Source: JALOOB01 sp040766655
Lineage (GTDB): Bacteria > Chloroflexota > Anaerolineae > CG2-30-64-16
Assembly: GCA_040766655.1 (NCBI GenBank)
Contig: JAXGQB010000002.1
Location: forward strand, 117,528-181,527
Length of the DNA stretch: 64,000 nucleotides
Direction: 5' to 3'
Shown: positions 52,569 to 60,965 of the stretch, in pieces
Layout: every line of letters starts with the position of its first letter
Position numbering within the stretch: the first letter of the stretch is position 1
Made by a program: the position numbers and the translations under genes
The notes under the pieces: generated by a model
Database searches by the model: none
Told to the model about the DNA's origin: nothing
The model's input: only the letters and a program-made list of their open reading frames with translations

Positions 52569-54223
52569 TAGAATTGCTCCTGCCTATATGCCGGCCGCGG
52601 AAAGATCACCTTGACGGGCTGACGATAGACCGCGTGGTTGATCAGCAGTTCGCCCTTTGCGAGCCGCGTCATCGCCATCTTGAGGTCGTTGTCCAAGAAA
52701 CGATAATCGGGTTGGCCCACTTCCTGTGAACCGGTACGGCCCAGGATCTTAGTGGCACTGTTGCCAGTCACGCGCGGGTGTACGGCGCTCATGAATTGTT
52801 GGGCGGAAATGAGAATCACGCCCAAAGAGCGCCCACGTTCGGCGATATCCAGCACCTGGTCGGTGATGGGCGACTCCTGGCTGCCACTCGGAGCGTACTT
52901 GTTCAACTCATCCACGAAGAAGATGATTTTGTCGGGCACCTCGGATTTTTCGGTACGATTCTCGACCTCTTCGGCCTTGAGGGTATAGATCGTACGCAGG
53001 AGATCACCGAAGACAAGAGTCTGTTCTTCGTCTTTGAGCTTGGCCATGTCGACCACATAGGTATGGCCGCCTTTGATGTTGGTGATCTCGTCGGCTAACA
53101 CTTTCTCATTGCGGCTGCGGCTGTTCACGAAGATGCCCGTCTGGCGTGTTTCTACCAGACGACGCAGGTGACGGCGAAATTTACCGACCGATGACGCTCG
53201 ATTATCGCCAAAGCCCTGGCTCTTGCCCTCCTTGAAGAGGGGTTGTGCGTATAACAAGTTCTGCCAGCTATTTACATTCTTGAACGCCGCATCGCCTCGT
53301 CCTTCCAGACCTTGCATGATATCGCCGATGATTGATTCCATCGTGTTTGTCGAATCGGAGACATTGGTGAAGAGCAGGTCCAGTTTGTCTGCTGCGCTGT
53401 CCAGATCATAGGCATACAGTGTGGAGAAACCTGGCGTGACGAAACTGTTGGGCTGGCCGTTGCGACCCAGCGGCAACAGATAGTGTACGTTCTTGAAGGG
53501 CTTCGGTTCCAGGCCCAACGCCTCCCACATGGCTTTCTGCTCTGGCGGCAGTTCTGGCCCTCGCTCATCAACACGGAGCAGGTCGCCCTGTTTGACATTT
53601 AGGATGATGACAGCGATGTCATCCGAGTTTTCGGCTGTTTGGAGGATTGCCTGCAGGAGGAACATGGCGTAGCTGGTCTTGGTTGCCAGGCCGCTGATGC
53701 CGGAGATATTCACATGTGCCGACTCCGGCCCAAGCACGAACTTACGGTCGATATAGGCTACGGAAGCGGCACCGTTGCTCATCTTGATCAGGCCGGCCGG
53801 AATACGATCAGCTACCGCCATCTGATCAATGCCCAATGCCGTCTCTATGCCCTCTTTGTCAGCAAAATGAACCAGCCGCTCACTGGGGACCGGCATGTAG
53901 ATGTCGTCACTGTTGCTGAGCACGTTGACCGACGCTACGGTCGTTCCCTGGCGGTTCGTATTGGGTTCTTCGTCGAGTTGGCCGAAATTGCTCGATATAA
54001 AGTTTGCCAGGTGCGTCGGTGCATCTGTCCGATGCTCCAACGTGGTGACAAGACCGTATGTGCGGCTTGGTGGCTCACCCGCTTGGTTGACCTGTTCGAC
54101 TGCGACGATATCAAATGGATTAACGATCACTTCATCGGGCAGCCAGAATGCGAACTTGTCCGAGGTGATCGCTTCGCGTTCAGTGGCCGAGGTCCGGCCG
54201 ATAGGCTTCGTGTTGTCTGGCAT
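52568..54223 (-). CDS. HerA/VirB4-like DNA translocase ATPase
   Basis: This 551-residue ATPase starts at ATG 54223 (MPDNTKPIG) with GAGGAG upstream; the longer frame is a shadow. It has a HAS-barrel-like start (FAFWLPDEVIVNPFDIVAVEQ), Walker A GISGLATKTS (175-184), IIFFVDELNKYAP as Walker B, and ILISAQQF and KILGRTGSQEVG as the sensor parts. The family forms hexameric rings that pull DNA. It lies 23 nt after the NurA-like gene, and NurA-HerA is a known pair in DNA end resection and in defence. It probably moves DNA for the methyltransferase/nuclease proteins. Confidence 0.85.
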   Translation of the reverse strand: MPDNTKPIGRTSATEREAITSDKFAFWLPDEVIVNPFDIVAVEQVNQAGEPPSRTYGLVTTLEHRTDAPTHLANFISSNFGQLDEEPNTNRQGTTVASVNVLSNSDDIYMPVPSERLVHFADKEGIETALGIDQMAVADRIPAGLIKMSNGAASVAYIDRKFVLGPESAHVNISGISGLATKTSYAMFLLQAILQTAENSDDIAVIILNVKQGDLLRVDERGPELPPEQKAMWEALGLEPKPFKNVHYLLPLGRNGQPNSFVTPGFSTLYAYDLDSAADKLDLLFTNVSDSTNTMESIIGDIMQGLEGRGDAAFKNVNSWQNLLYAQPLFKEGKSQGFGDNRASSVGKFRRHLRRLVETRQTGIFVNSRSRNEKVLADEITNIKGGHTYVVDMAKLKDEEQTLVFGDLLRTIYTLKAEEVENRTEKSEVPDKIIFFVDELNKYAPSGSQESPITDQVLDIAERGRSLGVILISAQQFMSAVHPRVTGNSATKILGRTGSQEVGQPDYRFLDNDLKMAMTRLAKGELLINHAVYRQPVKVIFPRPAYRQEQF

Positions 54224-54246
54224 CGCTGCTATTGCTCCTCGTTGGA

Positions 54247-55380
54247 TCAAGGCCTGTTGGCTGGCCGCGGCCAGCGGATCATGCCCATCAGTACATCTCG
54301 AGTGTAGAAACCGTTCTTGATGGCCTGCTCGGCTAAGAAGATGGGATAGAGGTGGCAGTGCCAACGGTTATCACGGCCATGCGGCGTCACGTTGCGCTCG
54401 GCGACCAGGGTGCGAGAAAGCAGGTCGGCCAGTTCAGCCGTCACCGGCGTCCGATCAGGCCGCGGCAGTTCTACCTTGACAACACCCATCAGCGGGTAGT
54501 CTACTTCCTTCTGCTCTCGCAGGCGCAAGTACCAGAATGCGACTTGCCCGCCGTGCGCGCTGAACGCCGCAGTACGGCTGGCGTAGGGCAGGCCAGCGAG
54601 GATCTTGGAGATATCTAGCCGCTTGCTGGCCCCGCGACCGAAGCGAAATTCGGGGTCCTTGCGGAAGTTCTTGGCGACGCCGATCATGTAGGGCGTCTTG
54701 ATGAATTCATCCAGTTTGACCGCGCCGTCCAGGATCAGCCAGGTATCGTCGTTTCGCAGCTCATCTGTGCGGTCGATGACGTTGATCTCCAGTTTGTGCA
54801 TTCGGTTGCGGGCAATCCCGCCGGCGCGCGTCCGCAGGCTCTCCGCAGTGGCTTCGTCCGGCGTCATGGCGTTCTTTTCGATTGTGTCAATGACCTCAAA
54901 GGAACCATCCCCTGTGTCGAGCCGTTTGAGCTTCGCCCAAACCGAGTCAGACACGCCCAGTGCCCCACGCGGCAGCAGCAACAAGATGCGCTGCTGCGTC
55001 GCCAGCGGCCGTACTGTGCCGCGCTCATCCCGCTGCATTACAGCCGCCCCGATCTGAGCTAGTTCGATAGGAAAAGAACGATTGCCTTCGATGCCTGTCG
55101 CCAGGTAGTAGGTGCGCAGGCTGCCGTCAATGAAGTAGCGATAGTGATGCTTCTGCGGGCGATACAGCGGGGGTGTTGGGCGATACAGATTGCGCGGATC
55201 GGGCGTTGGCGTCTCGAGGAATTCAGTCACCTCCTGGTTAGCTGCGTTAATCAGCATATCCTCGACCTCATCCACATCTGGCCGGAGGAGGTCCTCCACT
55301 GCACCGCCCACGGCCGGGAGAATGTCGAGGGAGTCATTGAGAAGAGTGATTGCTGGCTGTAGGAATGCAAGTGACCGCAC
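54247..55380 (-). CDS. NurA-domain-like nuclease
   Basis: This 377-residue protein has FIDGSLRTYYLATGIEGNRSFPIELAQIGAAVMQRD, the D-G-S motif of NurA 5'-3' nucleases. DDTWLILDGAVKLDEF and VVKVELPRPDRTPVTAELADLL, which match later NurA acidic segments, follow. GTG 55380 was chosen because AACGAGG lies 6-7 nt upstream; the frame upstream has no coding look. It is the first gene of the operon with HerA, methyltransferase and HNH genes. The pairing with HerA supports the call. Weak conservation of the last catalytic part leaves some doubt. Confidence 0.65.
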   Translation of the reverse strand: MRSLAFLQPAITLLNDSLDILPAVGGAVEDLLRPDVDEVEDMLINAANQEVTEFLETPTPDPRNLYRPTPPLYRPQKHHYRYFIDGSLRTYYLATGIEGNRSFPIELAQIGAAVMQRDERGTVRPLATQQRILLLLPRGALGVSDSVWAKLKRLDTGDGSFEVIDTIEKNAMTPDEATAESLRTRAGGIARNRMHKLEINVIDRTDELRNDDTWLILDGAVKLDEFIKTPYMIGVAKNFRKDPEFRFGRGASKRLDISKILAGLPYASRTAAFSAHGGQVAFWYLRLREQKEVDYPLMGVVKVELPRPDRTPVTAELADLLSRTLVAERNVTPHGRDNRWHCHLYPIFLAEQAIKNGFYTRDVLMGMIRWPRPANRP

Positions 55381-55658
55381 TGTTTGCCTCGTTGATTCAC
55401 CCGCCCAGTATGGGGTGATTCTATGAATGGACGCTGCGATGGATTGACTCCAGGCAGCATTATGTCTTCGCGCTACGAGACGGGTGGGAGAGCAAGAAAG
55501 CCGCGGCCCCAGGGATTTATGGTGCCGCGGCCTCATTTGCTCATCACAAACAACGGTGCTAAGATGATGGCAGCGATGCCCCGGTCCTGGGATCAACAGG
55601 CTGCGGGCGTGAAGCCGACCAGGTACGATCTGGTCGGCTTCACTGCTTAATTGCGTCT
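55381..55658 (-). promoter_or_regulatory. Long structured leader of the NurA/HerA operon
   Basis: The transcript leader is about 270 nt and has two strong hairpins on the minus strand. The first is a perfect 12-bp stem (55641-55630 with 55622-55611, 7-nt loop) near the 5' end. The second has 12-bp arms with one mismatch (55531-55520 with 55511-55500), followed by TTTCTTGCT, like an attenuator or terminator. No known riboswitch consensus is recognised. Confidence 0.5.
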
Positions 55659-55687
55659 ATTATACCGGGATAACGCCGTTCGCGCAA
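55659..55687 (-). promoter_or_regulatory. Promoter of the NurA/HerA operon
   Basis: On the minus strand TTGCGC (55687-55682) and TATAAT (55664-55659) are 17 bp apart, placing the start near 55652. Confidence 0.7.
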
Positions 55688-55791
55688 TTTGCCGCGGAAA
55701 CGCGCCCGAATTGATTGCCGAGCCGAGGCGCTCCGTCACAGGAGAATGAGGACCATCGCCATCACACAACACATACCAGGAGGCACACACG

Positions 55792-57042
55792 ATGATTCGT
55801 TGCACACGTAACCTGCTTCTGATCCTGGTCGCCGCATTCACGCTGACCGGCTGCACGTCGCCTGCACACAGGATGGCCGGCCCTCAGTTCACAGGCGAGA
55901 TCGTAGCGAGCGCGGCCATTGCCGGCGGCGCTCCGGCGACCGAGGTGATGATCACTCCGACCCGCGTAGCTTCGGCGACTTCATCGCCGACCGCGTCACC
56001 GACGCACACCGTATCGTCAACCGTCCAGTCGAAGGCGACTTCGAGCGCGACTACATCGGCGAGCCCCACGCAGCCGGCGCCAGCGAGCACGCCCGCGCCG
56101 ACCGTGCCATTCACGCCAGCTGCTACGGCCACACCGGAGCCGCCGGCCGTGATGGTCGAGTCCGCCGCCAACGTCCGTTTTGGGCCGAGCACCGCCTACC
56201 CGATCATCGGCGGTGCCCGAGTGGGGCAGCGCCTGCCCGTCATCGGTCAGTACGGTGACTGGTGGCAGATTACGCTCACCGGGCGGACCGGCTGGATCTG
56301 GGGCGCGCTGGTCTCGCCGAATGCCTCCGCCCAGCAGGCGCCGCAGGTGAAGGACCTGCCGCCCCTGCCACCGACGCAGACGTCGGCGCCCACGGCTGCG
56401 CCCTCGCCGCAACCCGTCGCGCAGGCCGACCTGGTGGTCCTCGGCCCGGAAACGCGGTATCCGGTGCGCGCCCGGGTTGTGCGCGGGTGGGACTACGAGC
56501 TGGTAGACGCTTCGACAGGCTACGACTTCGTGGTACACCGGGACGTCTTCGGGATGCTGGCGCACCAGCTCGACGTCGAGCGGGTGACGCGCTATCGCCG
56601 GCCCAGCTTCTTCAGCGTCACCCCCGACGGGGTGTTCCGGATCTACCTGGTCGACTGGGCGCCGCATCCCAACGCCGAGTGCGCGGCGCGCGGCTACGGG
56701 ACGACGGCGCTGGTGGATTTCGGCGGCGACCCACTGGGTCTGAACACCAACGTCTGCATCGACAACCACAGCCTGTACCCGCTGGGGGATGGCGAGGGCA
56801 CAGCCATCGGCTACCGATGCAACGGCCAGTGCGCGCTGGCGGTCGCCGCGCCCGCCGCGAACCTGGCGAGCCTGGTCCTGACGGCCTTCGCCGAGGCGCT
56901 GCCGCGGCCGGCCACCCTCGGGCCGGCCGGTCGGGCCGATTTCAGCAGCGAGGTCTACCGACCGCTGGGGCAAGGCCGTTGGGACGTCACGCTGTGGCGC
57001 TGGACGGATCCGTTCGTGGAGGTCGTGCCGGCGGACAGGTAG
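55792..57042 (+). CDS. SH3-domain lipoprotein
   Basis: This 416-residue protein has a lipobox LTGC (Cys21), a long Thr/Ser/Pro-rich linker (about 40-115) and a bacterial SH3 domain (VMVESAANVRFGPSTAYPIIGGARVGQRLPVIGQYGDWWQITLTGRTGWIWGALV). Another Pro-rich linker and a C-terminal domain of about 200 residues follow with Cys pairs (AECAARGYG, NVCIDNHS, YRCNGQCALAV). CAGGAGG precedes ATG 55792. SH3 lipoproteins bind cell-wall or surface ligands. It is the first gene rightward after the defence region. Confidence 0.8.
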   Translation: MIRCTRNLLLILVAAFTLTGCTSPAHRMAGPQFTGEIVASAAIAGGAPATEVMITPTRVASATSSPTASPTHTVSSTVQSKATSSATTSASPTQPAPASTPAPTVPFTPAATATPEPPAVMVESAANVRFGPSTAYPIIGGARVGQRLPVIGQYGDWWQITLTGRTGWIWGALVSPNASAQQAPQVKDLPPLPPTQTSAPTAAPSPQPVAQADLVVLGPETRYPVRARVVRGWDYELVDASTGYDFVVHRDVFGMLAHQLDVERVTRYRRPSFFSVTPDGVFRIYLVDWAPHPNAECAARGYGTTALVDFGGDPLGLNTNVCIDNHSLYPLGDGEGTAIGYRCNGQCALAVAAPAANLASLVLTAFAEALPRPATLGPAGRADFSSEVYRPLGQGRWDVTLWRWTDPFVEVVPADR

Positions 57043-57161
57043 AGCGCCAGCGTGTCCTGATTCGGGCGTACCGGATCGTCTACTCTGACGGAGCATCACA
57101 ATCTCACGGTTCGCGAGAATCTTGAGAATGTGACGCTATCGTAGTAGTCGCGCCACGAGTG

Positions 57162-57190
57162 TTGACAAAGAGGGCGTGACCGGGTACAAT
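57162..57190 (+). promoter_or_regulatory. Consensus sigma-70 promoter
   Basis: TTGACA (57162-57167) and TACAAT (57185-57190) are 17 bp apart. The transcript would begin near 57197 and meet a strong terminator after about 70 nt. Confidence 0.85.
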
Positions 57191-57196
57191 AGAATC

Positions 57197-57269
57197 GTGC
57201 GCAAGGTGTACACCTCTTCGGGGGTGTACACCAGCCAACTAGGGGAGCCTTCGGGCGCCCCTTTTTTTT
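57197..57269 (+). ncRNA. Candidate small RNA or attenuated leader
   Basis: Between the promoter and terminator lie two identical 10-bp palindromes (GGTGTACACC at 57205-57214 and 57223-57232). They can pair with each other around TCTTCGGG, and the terminator stem follows. Either a ~73-nt stable RNA or an attenuator before the operon at 57314 would fit. No coding sequence is evident. Confidence 0.5.
57242..57269 (+). terminator. Rho-independent terminator
   Basis: GGGGAGCC-TTCG-GGCGCCCC (57242-57261, one mismatch) followed by eight T. It precedes the gene at 57314 by 45 bp, so readthrough would be regulated. Confidence 0.9.
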
Positions 57270-57313
57270 GTTAACCCGGGCCCGGTGCAACCCCACCTGT
57301 AGAGGAGCGTGGA

Positions 57314-57943
57314 TTGGAGATCTCTGTGCGTCCTGTGCTTGCCATCATCGTGGCTCTGGCGCTGATCGCCGGCCTGGCCTTCCTGGCCGTGCCCCGGCTG
57401 ACGCCCCTGGTCACAGAGCTGACCCATCGGGCGGCGACCCCGACTGCGGCTGCGCCAGCAATCGCAGCCCCTGCCGGCGGCCCGGCCGTCACCTACCTCG
57501 ACGAGAGTCTCGGCTGGGACTGGAGCGTCTCCTGTGTTCCCCAGTTTCAGTCCTTCCTGGCCCAGCGGCTGGCGGGACAGCGCATCCGCTCGGTCAAGGT
57601 AGTGTTGGTGGACTACCGGGAGGAGCTCAAGCTGCCGTTCGGGATCCAGTACCCGGACCGGAACGGGCCGCTGGCTGCGGGCAACTGCGCCGACGAGACG
57701 CTGGCCGGCGACTTCTCTTGTCGGGTGGGGGTGAAGTCCGGCGAGCCGGGACCGGCGCTAGACGTCGCCGCGACCGTGGCCGCGCCGTACACCCTGCTCG
57801 ATATGTTCCTGGCGCGCGGCCCGAATCCCAACGAGGTCCGCAAGACCTGGGGCTGGAGCGCCTTCCAACCGCTGCTCACGCCCGTTTCCTCGGAGGCCAA
57901 CACATGGCAAAGCAGTTGCTTGCATCTCTCGCGCACCCCGTGA
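57314..57943 (+). CDS. Unknown exported or membrane-anchored protein
   Basis: This 209-residue protein starts at TTG 57314 with GAGGAG not far upstream. One membrane helix (about 6-26) is followed by an Ala/Pro linker and a mixed domain (VTYLDESLGWDWSVSCVPQFQSFL, SVKVVLVDYREEL). Cys pairs (VSCVPQ, GNCADE, FSCRVG) suggest disulfides or metal binding. Its end overlaps the next gene by 40 bases. No family is recognised; from context it may be part of a conjugative element surface module. Confidence 0.55.
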   Translation: MEISVRPVLAIIVALALIAGLAFLAVPRLTPLVTELTHRAATPTAAAPAIAAPAGGPAVTYLDESLGWDWSVSCVPQFQSFLAQRLAGQRIRSVKVVLVDYREELKLPFGIQYPDRNGPLAAGNCADETLAGDFSCRVGVKSGEPGPALDVAATVAAPYTLLDMFLARGPNPNEVRKTWGWSAFQPLLTPVSSEANTWQSSCLHLSRTP

Positions 57944-58929
57944 AGGTGCGTGTCCCGCGCCCTGTCCTGGCGATCGGCGGGGTCCTGCTCCTGGGGCTCG
58001 TCATCGCCGGCGTTTGGACCGTGGCGACGCCGCATCGGGCGACCTGCCAGGGGGTGTGCCAGTGCTGGTACTGCGCCCAGTACCGCTACATCGGCGGCGA
58101 GTTCTTCTGCGACAGCCCGTGCGACCACGGCTGCGCGGGCGCGTGCGCGTACAACGACGATTACCCGCAGTTGGGTTCGTGTTCCCAGGTTCCCGGTCAG
58201 GGCGGCTGCGGCCCGGTATGCGGCTGTCGCGACAGTGATTGCGGCGGGGGACCGGTGCCGACAGGCAACCCGCCGACGCCGGTCGTGACGCCGGAACCCA
58301 CGCCGCCGCCCGATTGCCCGGCGCCCGGCGAGGTGCGCGAATGGATCAACCTGATCCCGCCCAAGCTGACCTTCGCCGGTTTCAAGCCCGATCATCCCGT
58401 GGTGGTCGAACAGGATCCGGACAAGCAAGGCTTCCAGATGCACATCACTGGCACGGGCGGCCGCTACGAGCACAAAACGCAGCGCCTGGAAAAGGTCTGC
58501 GACGACCAGCCGGAACCCATCAACGGCACGCCGCAGCCCTGCCGGGAATGGCACTACGAGTGCCCGATCCGCTGCGCCGAGTGCTATAACGACCCGTTCG
58601 CCGGCATCCAGGTGCGCATGCGGCTGGCCGACTCGACGATGGAGTGGATCCAGGGTGAGCTGGCCTCCCGCTACACCGGCGCGGAACCGAAGGAAGGGCT
58701 GCCGCGCACCTGGCAGCTTCCCGGCGTGTACGACCAGATGAGCGTGGATCAGTGGTGGATCTACGCGCCCGGCAAGCCGGACGTCCTGAGCAACGGCCCG
58801 CTGGATCCAGGCATCCACGGCGGCAAGATCGTCGGCTGGACGACCGGCACGCCCAAGAGCGCGCCGCAGGTCGTCGAGCGTGCCTTCTCGGTGCCGGTGT
58901 TCCTGATGGACACGACGATCGCGAAATGA
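57904..58929 (+). CDS. Cys-rich membrane-anchored protein
   Basis: This 341-residue protein starts at ATG 57904 inside the end of the previous gene. It has a membrane helix (about 19-41), then 13 Cys in about 70 residues (CQGVCQCWYCAQY, FCDSPCDHGCAGACAY, CGPVCGCRDSDC). A Pro-rich linker and a domain of about 230 residues with further Cys (CPIRCAECYNDPFAG) and an Ig-like end (VVERAFSVPVFLMD) follow. The Cys density suggests disulfide knots or metal clusters outside the cell. I recognise no family. Confidence 0.6.
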   Translation: MAKQLLASLAHPVKVRVPRPVLAIGGVLLLGLVIAGVWTVATPHRATCQGVCQCWYCAQYRYIGGEFFCDSPCDHGCAGACAYNDDYPQLGSCSQVPGQGGCGPVCGCRDSDCGGGPVPTGNPPTPVVTPEPTPPPDCPAPGEVREWINLIPPKLTFAGFKPDHPVVVEQDPDKQGFQMHITGTGGRYEHKTQRLEKVCDDQPEPINGTPQPCREWHYECPIRCAECYNDPFAGIQVRMRLADSTMEWIQGELASRYTGAEPKEGLPRTWQLPGVYDQMSVDQWWIYAPGKPDVLSNGPLDPGIHGGKIVGWTTGTPKSAPQVVERAFSVPVFLMDTTIAK

Positions 58930-58934
58930 GGCTC

Positions 58935-58988
58935 AGGCTAAGGTCAAGGCTGAGGCCGAGACCACCTGCTCGACCTCAACCTTAGCCT
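58935..58988. repeat. Imperfect 20-bp inverted repeat
   Basis: The arm AGGCTAAGGT...TGAGGCCGAG (58935-58960) with a 6-nt insertion pairs with CTCGACCTCAACCTTAGCCT (58969-58988). It fills the gap between two genes and could be a hairpin or a degraded small repeat. Confidence 0.6.
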
Positions 58989-59003
58989 CAACCTGGGAGC
59001 GGC

Positions 59004-59654
59004 ATGGACGCCATCATCACCGGCCTGCGCAATGCCCTGGTCGCCTTCGGGACCTGGGAACTCAACGGCCTGCTCGCCATCCTCTACACCGCGTGGGAGC
59101 ACGGGGCGGCGCTGCTGGCTGCGGGCGCGTTCGCGGTCCTGCTCTTCTGGACGCCGCCGGGCCGACGATCGGCCCACCCGGTGCGCGACCAGCTTTCGGG
59201 GCAACGACCGGGGCTGCTGGGGATCGGCGTGACCGTGATCCTGGCGGCGTTTCTGGCGCCGGCGCCCATGCCGGTGCTGCTGGCCGCGATGGCGATCGCC
59301 GGGACGGTCGCAGTGGCCCTCGACCGCTTCAACCCAGATGCGCTGCGGTGGCGGGTGGCCGGCGGGCTGGCGCTCTACGCGCTGGCAGCCCTGGCGTACC
59401 TAGCCTATGGCCGCTACCTGGACGCGCTGGATGCCACAGCCTGGGCCGAAGCGATCGGTGGACAGGGCGAGGCCGCGCAGGCGCTGGCGCAGGGGCGGGC
59501 CTTCATCAGCACCCTGGCGACCTGGGGTCTCTGGCTCATCCTCCCCCTGGGCTACCTGTCGCTCTTGGCCCAGGGCGTGCTGGTTCACCCTCCGCTGCCG
59601 GCCACGCCCGAACAGGTCATCACCGCGGTGCGCACGCGAGGGCAGAGCAGGTGA
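59004..59654 (+). CDS. Polytopic membrane protein, function unknown
   Basis: This 216-residue protein has about five hydrophobic helices: LLAILYTAWEHGAALLAAGAFAVLLFW, LLGIGVTVILAAFLAPAPMPVLLAAMAIAG, LALYALAALAYLAYGRYLDAL and TLATWGLWLILPLGYLSLL. I see no catalytic motif. By position in the element and size it might be a channel part of a conjugation machine. It begins 16 nt after the inverted repeat. Confidence 0.6.
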   Translation: MDAIITGLRNALVAFGTWELNGLLAILYTAWEHGAALLAAGAFAVLLFWTPPGRRSAHPVRDQLSGQRPGLLGIGVTVILAAFLAPAPMPVLLAAMAIAGTVAVALDRFNPDALRWRVAGGLALYALAALAYLAYGRYLDALDATAWAEAIGGQGEAAQALAQGRAFISTLATWGLWLILPLGYLSLLAQGVLVHPPLPATPEQVITAVRTRGQSR

Positions 59655-60005
59655 CAGGTAACAGGAGTCAGGAGACAGGGATCAGACTGATACCTGATGT
59701 CTGGCCCCTGACGCCTGGCCCAAGGGTGGCTTTGAGGCGGTTAACCGCCGTACCGGATCGCCGGGGCGAGGACCGCTTGGACGGCTCTCTCGCCTGGCAC
59801 TGAACCCTGGTCTGCGCCCCCTGGCTTGGGGCGCACCGTTGAGAAGCAAAGCCCCGCCCGTGCGACGGCGGGCGGGATCACCCCGCGAAAAGGGGCGGGG
59901 GGTGTGGCCGCAATCGGGCCGCTAAACGTGGCAGTCGGGCCGGGAGGATCTCCGTTCACCGGCGGTGATGAACGGCGACACATCCCCGATGGGAGTGCAA
60001 CAGGC
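59655..60005. other. Non-coding region with clustered hairpins
   Basis: About 350 bp without a convincing gene. It has a 14-bp palindrome GGCGGTTAACCGCC (59736-59749), a TGCGCCCC hairpin (59813-59835) and G/C-rich inverted repeats near 59851-59901. Clustered hairpins next to a replication-relaxation-type gene may mark an origin of transfer or replication. Confidence 0.4.
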
Positions 60006-60965
60006 GTGACCTACGAGGAACTGGCTGAGATCTTGTGCGGGTTGCCGTGGGGTGAGAACGGCGTGCCGAAACCGTTGGCCGCCGTGCTCGTCCCGCCACG
60101 GGCGCGCCAGCGCCTGATCGCCGGCGAACCGCCTGGCCGGCTGGAGTTCCTGCTGCTGGCGGCCCTGGGCATTAGCGGCTGGTCGGCCCGCCTCGACCTG
60201 GTGCAGGCGCTCAACGGCGGCCGCGGCTTGCAGCCGCGCTCCGGTTCGTACCGGCGGGCAGTGGGGCGGCTGGAAGAGAGTGGCCTGTGGGTGACGCATA
60301 TTGCCAGCTTCGGCTATCGCAAGATCGCCCTGGTGCGGCTGTCGGAGCGGGGCGCCGGGCTGCTGCAGGAGGCCGGCGTGGCGGTGGTGGCGTCCGAGTG
60401 GGAGCGGGTCGAGCAGGCGCACGCGTCGCGGGGGGATGCCGGCCGCGGCGGGGAGCACGGTATGACCCTGCACACGGCGGCCATCTGCACCTTCCTGCAT
60501 CACGCCCGGCTGCGCGGCTACACCACCGAGGCGTGCCCGGCGGTCGGGGACGACACCCCGGCCGCGCCGGATGCCGCCATCGCACGGTTCGCGCTGCCCA
60601 TCAACACCGAAGTGCAGCGCCACGGGGGCGAGGCGTACCGCAAGGCGCAGAAGTGGCGCAACCAGGAGCGCCTGCAAGGGTTCGTGGCGCTCTGCGCCGT
60701 GACGCCGGCCTGGGCGATCCGGCTGGCCCGGCAGGCGCAGGACCAGGGCGTGGCCCGCGGGGTCGCGACCGACCTGGGCACGCTGGCAGGCCGCGCACCG
60801 GCCGCGTTGTGGACGTACCGCTGGCTCAGCCCGTACAGCCCGCTGGAGGCCGTCGAGGAGGACGTGCCCGAGGCGGAGTGGCTGGTCAGCGGTCGTGTAC
60901 GCGAGGCCAGCGCCGGTGCTCTCGGCTTACCGGCGGACGTGTACACACGGGAGGGGTCTCGGTGA
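60006..60965 (+). CDS. Replication-relaxation-like protein
   Basis: This 319-residue protein starts at GTG 60006; the frame upstream to 59826 is GC-rich noise. The N-terminal winged-helix part (EFLLLAALGISGWSARLDLVQALNG, RRAVGRLEESGLW, LVRLSERGAGLLQEAG) and the later INTEVQRHGGEAYRKAQKWRNQERL, with conserved Glu and Gln, resemble the replication-relaxation family of mobile elements. The protein probably nicks or binds element DNA. It ends by overlapping the Phd-like gene (GTGA). Confidence 0.55.
   Translation: MTYEELAEILCGLPWGENGVPKPLAAVLVPPRARQRLIAGEPPGRLEFLLLAALGISGWSARLDLVQALNGGRGLQPRSGSYRRAVGRLEESGLWVTHIASFGYRKIALVRLSERGAGLLQEAGVAVVASEWERVEQAHASRGDAGRGGEHGMTLHTAAICTFLHHARLRGYTTEACPAVGDDTPAAPDAAIARFALPINTEVQRHGGEAYRKAQKWRNQERLQGFVALCAVTPAWAIRLARQAQDQGVARGVATDLGTLAGRAPAALWTYRWLSPYSPLEAVEEDVPEAEWLVSGRVREASAGALGLPADVYTREGSR

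Noticed and set aside
55611..55641. Leader hairpin as a known T-box or riboswitch
   Set aside because: No conserved T-box sequence or other riboswitch core was recognised around it.
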